A DNA stretch of 6,600 nucleotides from Mariprofundaceae bacterium. Its GTDB lineage: Bacteria; Pseudomonadota; Zetaproteobacteria; Mariprofundales; Mariprofundaceae. The notes under the pieces are model-generated. The model worked only from the letters and a program-made list of their open reading frames with translations, did no database searches and was not told where the DNA came from. Shown here in pieces: positions 6,144 through 6,600 of this stretch; position 1 is the first letter of the stretch, and the number at the start of each line of letters is the position of its first letter. Where the stretch lies: NCBI GenBank assembly GCA_015488125.1, contig WFOJ01000001.1, forward strand, positions 1 to 6,600. Reading direction: 5' to 3'. Both the position numbers and the translations under genes were made by a program.

Positions 6144-6600
6144 GCTTACCTCCCTGCGTAAAGGCCACGGAGGCATAGCCGACGACACGGAATTTGTCGC
6201 CCGCCGTATCGCCGGAATTGCGATAATCGAGCAAATGCGCCGCTAACGGACGATCTGCCAATGCCCGCAGCAAACCATTGATCGGCGTGGCACCACAAGC
6301 CTGCTCATGAGTAAGACTACCGTGCATGGCGAGAATATCGGCAATGCTTTGCTGATCCATGCGCCGAGCCTGTTCGTAAGGATAAAAATGCGATAAATCG
6401 GAGCTGATCAGGATCAGTGTTTCTGCATCCCCCTGAAACTGACAGATAACACGGGCGACGCTGTCAATCTCCGCCCGACCCACGCAAAAAGGCAGCAGCG
6501 TAAAATCATCCAGCACGGTTTGCAGAAACGGCAATTGCACTTCCAGCGAATGCTCCAGCGCATGCGCGGCATCAAAGCTTATCACATCCGGCAGGGTCAG
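6136..6600 (-). CDS. amrB: Memo-family protein (AmmeMemoRadiSam system protein B), C-terminal part, 5' end outside window
   Basis: C-terminal ~154 residues of a Memo-like protein; the frame is open to the window edge (LTLPDVISFDAAHALEHSLEV), so the GTG at 6585 is internal. Memo proteins share a fold with class III extradiol dioxygenases and with human MEMO1, which binds metal. Seen here: AHALEHSLEVQLPFLQ, LILISSDLSHFYPYEQARRMD, the ACGATPINGLLRAL segment whose cysteine corresponds to a conserved Memo position, and the C-terminal YRNSGDTAGDKFRVVGYASVAF signature. The N-terminal histidines of the pocket lie outside the window. The stop (6138-6136) lies within the start region of amrA. It is the first gene visible in the three-gene - strand operon. 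Confidence 0.93.
   Translation of the reverse strand: MTLPDVISFDAAHALEHSLEVQLPFLQTVLDDFTLLPFCVGRAEIDSVARVICQFQGDAETLILISSDLSHFYPYEQARRMDQQSIADILAMHGSLTHEQACGATPINGLLRALADRPLAAHLLDYRNSGDTAGDKFRVVGYASVAFTQGGKHE
6149..6154 (-). promoter_or_regulatory. Ribosome binding site deciding the amrA start
   Basis: GGGAGG on the - strand ends five bases before the ATG at 6143. It lies within the last codons of the Memo-like gene. It selects 6143 over the in-frame upstream ATG at 6188. Confidence 0.7.

Noticed and set aside
6144..6188. Longer amrA start at 6188
   Set aside because: The extra 15 residues are not family-like and the strong GGGAGG site serves the ATG at 6143.
1..6600. CRISPR arrays, tRNA or rRNA genes
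   Set aside because: No regularly spaced direct repeats, tRNA-like cloverleaf or rRNA segments were seen on either strand.

Overview
The window looks like a chromosomal segment of a proteobacterium, probably gamma- or beta-class. This is judged from the style of the argininosuccinate synthase and PgeF proteins, the moderately GC-rich coding sequence and the tight gene packing; the genus cannot be named from the sequence alone.

Left part, + strand (1-3223): a translationally coupled run of three genes. First comes the 3' end of argG (arginine biosynthesis, N-terminus outside the window). Next is pgeF/yfiH (a laccase-domain purine nucleoside phosphorylase/adenosine deaminase-type enzyme). Last is a six-TM, class III adenylate cyclase with all catalytic residues visible. 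The stop and start codons overlap at both junctions.

Middle (3187-4502): two copies of a 159-bp non-coding palindromic element, about 97% identical and in opposite orientation, bracket one gene for a cysteine-containing secreted protein of unknown function. The element has perfect 17-bp terminal inverted repeats, CTAG at its insertion points and arms that pair along its whole length around an exact central hairpin, so it looks like a MITE. Both outer borders are CTAG, so the unit could be a MITE-bounded cassette. The same end of the element has landed in the 3' end of two unrelated convergent genes. In both it is read in the same phase and supplies the last residues and the stop codon, giving near-identical tails (R-SLS-D/G-FGN-R-R/H-EK).

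Right part, - strand (6600-4466): the three-gene AmmeMemoRadiSam system in the order Memo-like amrB (partial), AMMECR1-like amrA and radical-SAM amrS, with overlapping start and stop codons and good Shine-Dalgarno sites. The amrS frame is broken at a run of seven T residues. That run forms a canonical -1 slippery heptamer (U UUU UUU), in phase, and slipping on it restores the conserved protein exactly. It may be an indel, a sequencing error, or productive slippage.

The main points of interest are the palindromic element that donates protein tails, the possible cassette with its unknown exported protein, and the slippery-site interruption of the radical-SAM enzyme.
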